Source: an uncultured Clostridia bacterium
GTDB lineage: Bacteria > Bacillota > Clostridia > Saccharofermentanales > DTU023
Assembly: GCA_947254895.1 (NCBI GenBank)
Contig: CAMYEY010000025.1
Location: forward strand, 1 to 16,580
DNA length: 16,580 nt
Direction of reading: 5' to 3'
A program made the position numbers and the translations under genes. The notes beneath the pieces were generated by a model. It saw only the letters and a list, made by a program, of their open reading frames with translations. It was not told the DNA's origin and searched no databases. Below, piece after piece: positions 16,252 through 16,580 of this stretch (positions within the stretch are counted from its first letter, which is position 1; each line of letters opens with the position of its first letter).

Positions 16252-16533
16252 CTAGCCCTTATACTGCTGTGCAAGTTCCCTTACATATTCATAGAGGCCG
16301 GCTGGTGTCGTCCAATCGCCATAATAAACGGGGGAAATATCATCTTCCAGCCGCTCCTGAAAAATCCCACAAATGTTCTCATCGTAAAGGGAAAGAATCA
16401 TGCCATTAGAAAAGTGTAGCTTTAACATTCCAGCGGACTTGTAGTCTTCTGTTTTTCGTGGCAAGTCAGTACGGACAAGAGCTATGATTTCCTCTATTTC
16501 AGCCTCGTCTAAAGCAAAGATTCCTCCATCATC
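16252..16533 (-). CDS. Hypothetical protein, 5' end missing
   Basis: The last 93 residues of an acidic cytoplasmic-looking protein whose function I do not recognise. It has a helix rich in Glu and Ile near its start (LDEAEIEEIIALV), then a probable beta-rich segment (AGMLKLHFSNGMILSLYDENICGIF) and a C-terminal helix (PAGLYEYVRELAQQYKG). There is no membrane segment or cofactor motif. The frame continues rightward into sequencing adapter, so any N-terminus reading MANRRQRQMCIRDR is an artefact and the true start lies beyond the window. It is on the same strand as metA, 104 bases upstream, but metA has its own promoter. No terminator was seen after it. Confidence 0.6.
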   Translation of the reverse strand, partial: DDGGIFALDEAEIEEIIALVRTDLPRKTEDYKSAGMLKLHFSNGMILSLYDENICGIFQERLEDDISPVYYGDWTTPAGLYEYVRELAQQYKG

Positions 16534-16534
16534 T

Positions 16535-16580
16535 CTGTCTCTTATACACATCTGACGCTGCCGACGATTCGCCACCGGTG
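16535..16580. other. Illumina Nextera adapter and probable index (assembly artefact)
   Basis: The 19-base transposon mosaic end CTGTCTCTTATACACATCT at 16535-16553 is followed directly by GACGCTGCCGACGA at 16554-16567, which together are the reverse complement of the Nextera read-1 adapter. The next ten bases (TTCGCCACCG) would be an i5 index and the final GTG the start of the flow-cell primer region. This is library sequence, not genome. Confidence 0.98.

Overview
The window looks like a contig end from an anaerobic, moderately AT-rich Firmicute (Clostridia-like). Supporting this are a pyruvate:ferredoxin oxidoreductase, AGGAGG-type ribosome binding sites, sigma-A-like promoters, VanW, SH3b-NlpC/P60 and class A PBP envelope proteins, and a MetA with the acetyl-type residue. 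I cannot name a genus. The last 46 bases are not genomic: 16535-16567 match the Illumina Nextera read-1 adapter and the rest looks like an index.

Region 1 (1-5167, minus strand) is central carbon metabolism. A glycolytic phosphoglycerate kinase-triosephosphate isomerase fusion has its own promoter and a good intrinsic terminator. Downstream of it lies nifJ, which runs off the left edge about 200 residues before its expected end. The 302-base gap between them holds the terminator, several inverted repeats, a CRP/FNR-like palindrome and a probable nifJ promoter.

Region 2 (5332-6303, plus) is a PHP-domain phosphoesterase, divergent from pgk-tpi.

Region 3 (6324-12452) is a cell-envelope block. 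It has a membrane-anchored VanW protein and a membrane-anchored SH3b/NlpC-P60 hydrolase on the minus strand, and a class A penicillin-binding protein diverging from the hydrolase on the plus strand. One makes and crosslinks peptidoglycan, one cuts it, and one probably binds it.

Region 4 (12544-16147) is sulfur amino acid metabolism. An SAH/MTA deaminase-type amidohydrolase (plus) converges on a metA-metY operon (minus). MetA carries Glu111, the residue associated with acetyl-CoA use, and so should supply O-acetylhomoserine for MetY to turn into homocysteine. The deaminase would drain S-adenosylhomocysteine. A partial gene of unknown function follows at the right edge.

I found no RNA genes, CRISPR array, insertion sequence, phage gene or clear novel defence or biosynthetic system. 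The most useful observations are the adapter artefact, the Pgk-Tpi fusion, the nifJ control region, and the candidate regulatory repeats upstream of metA.
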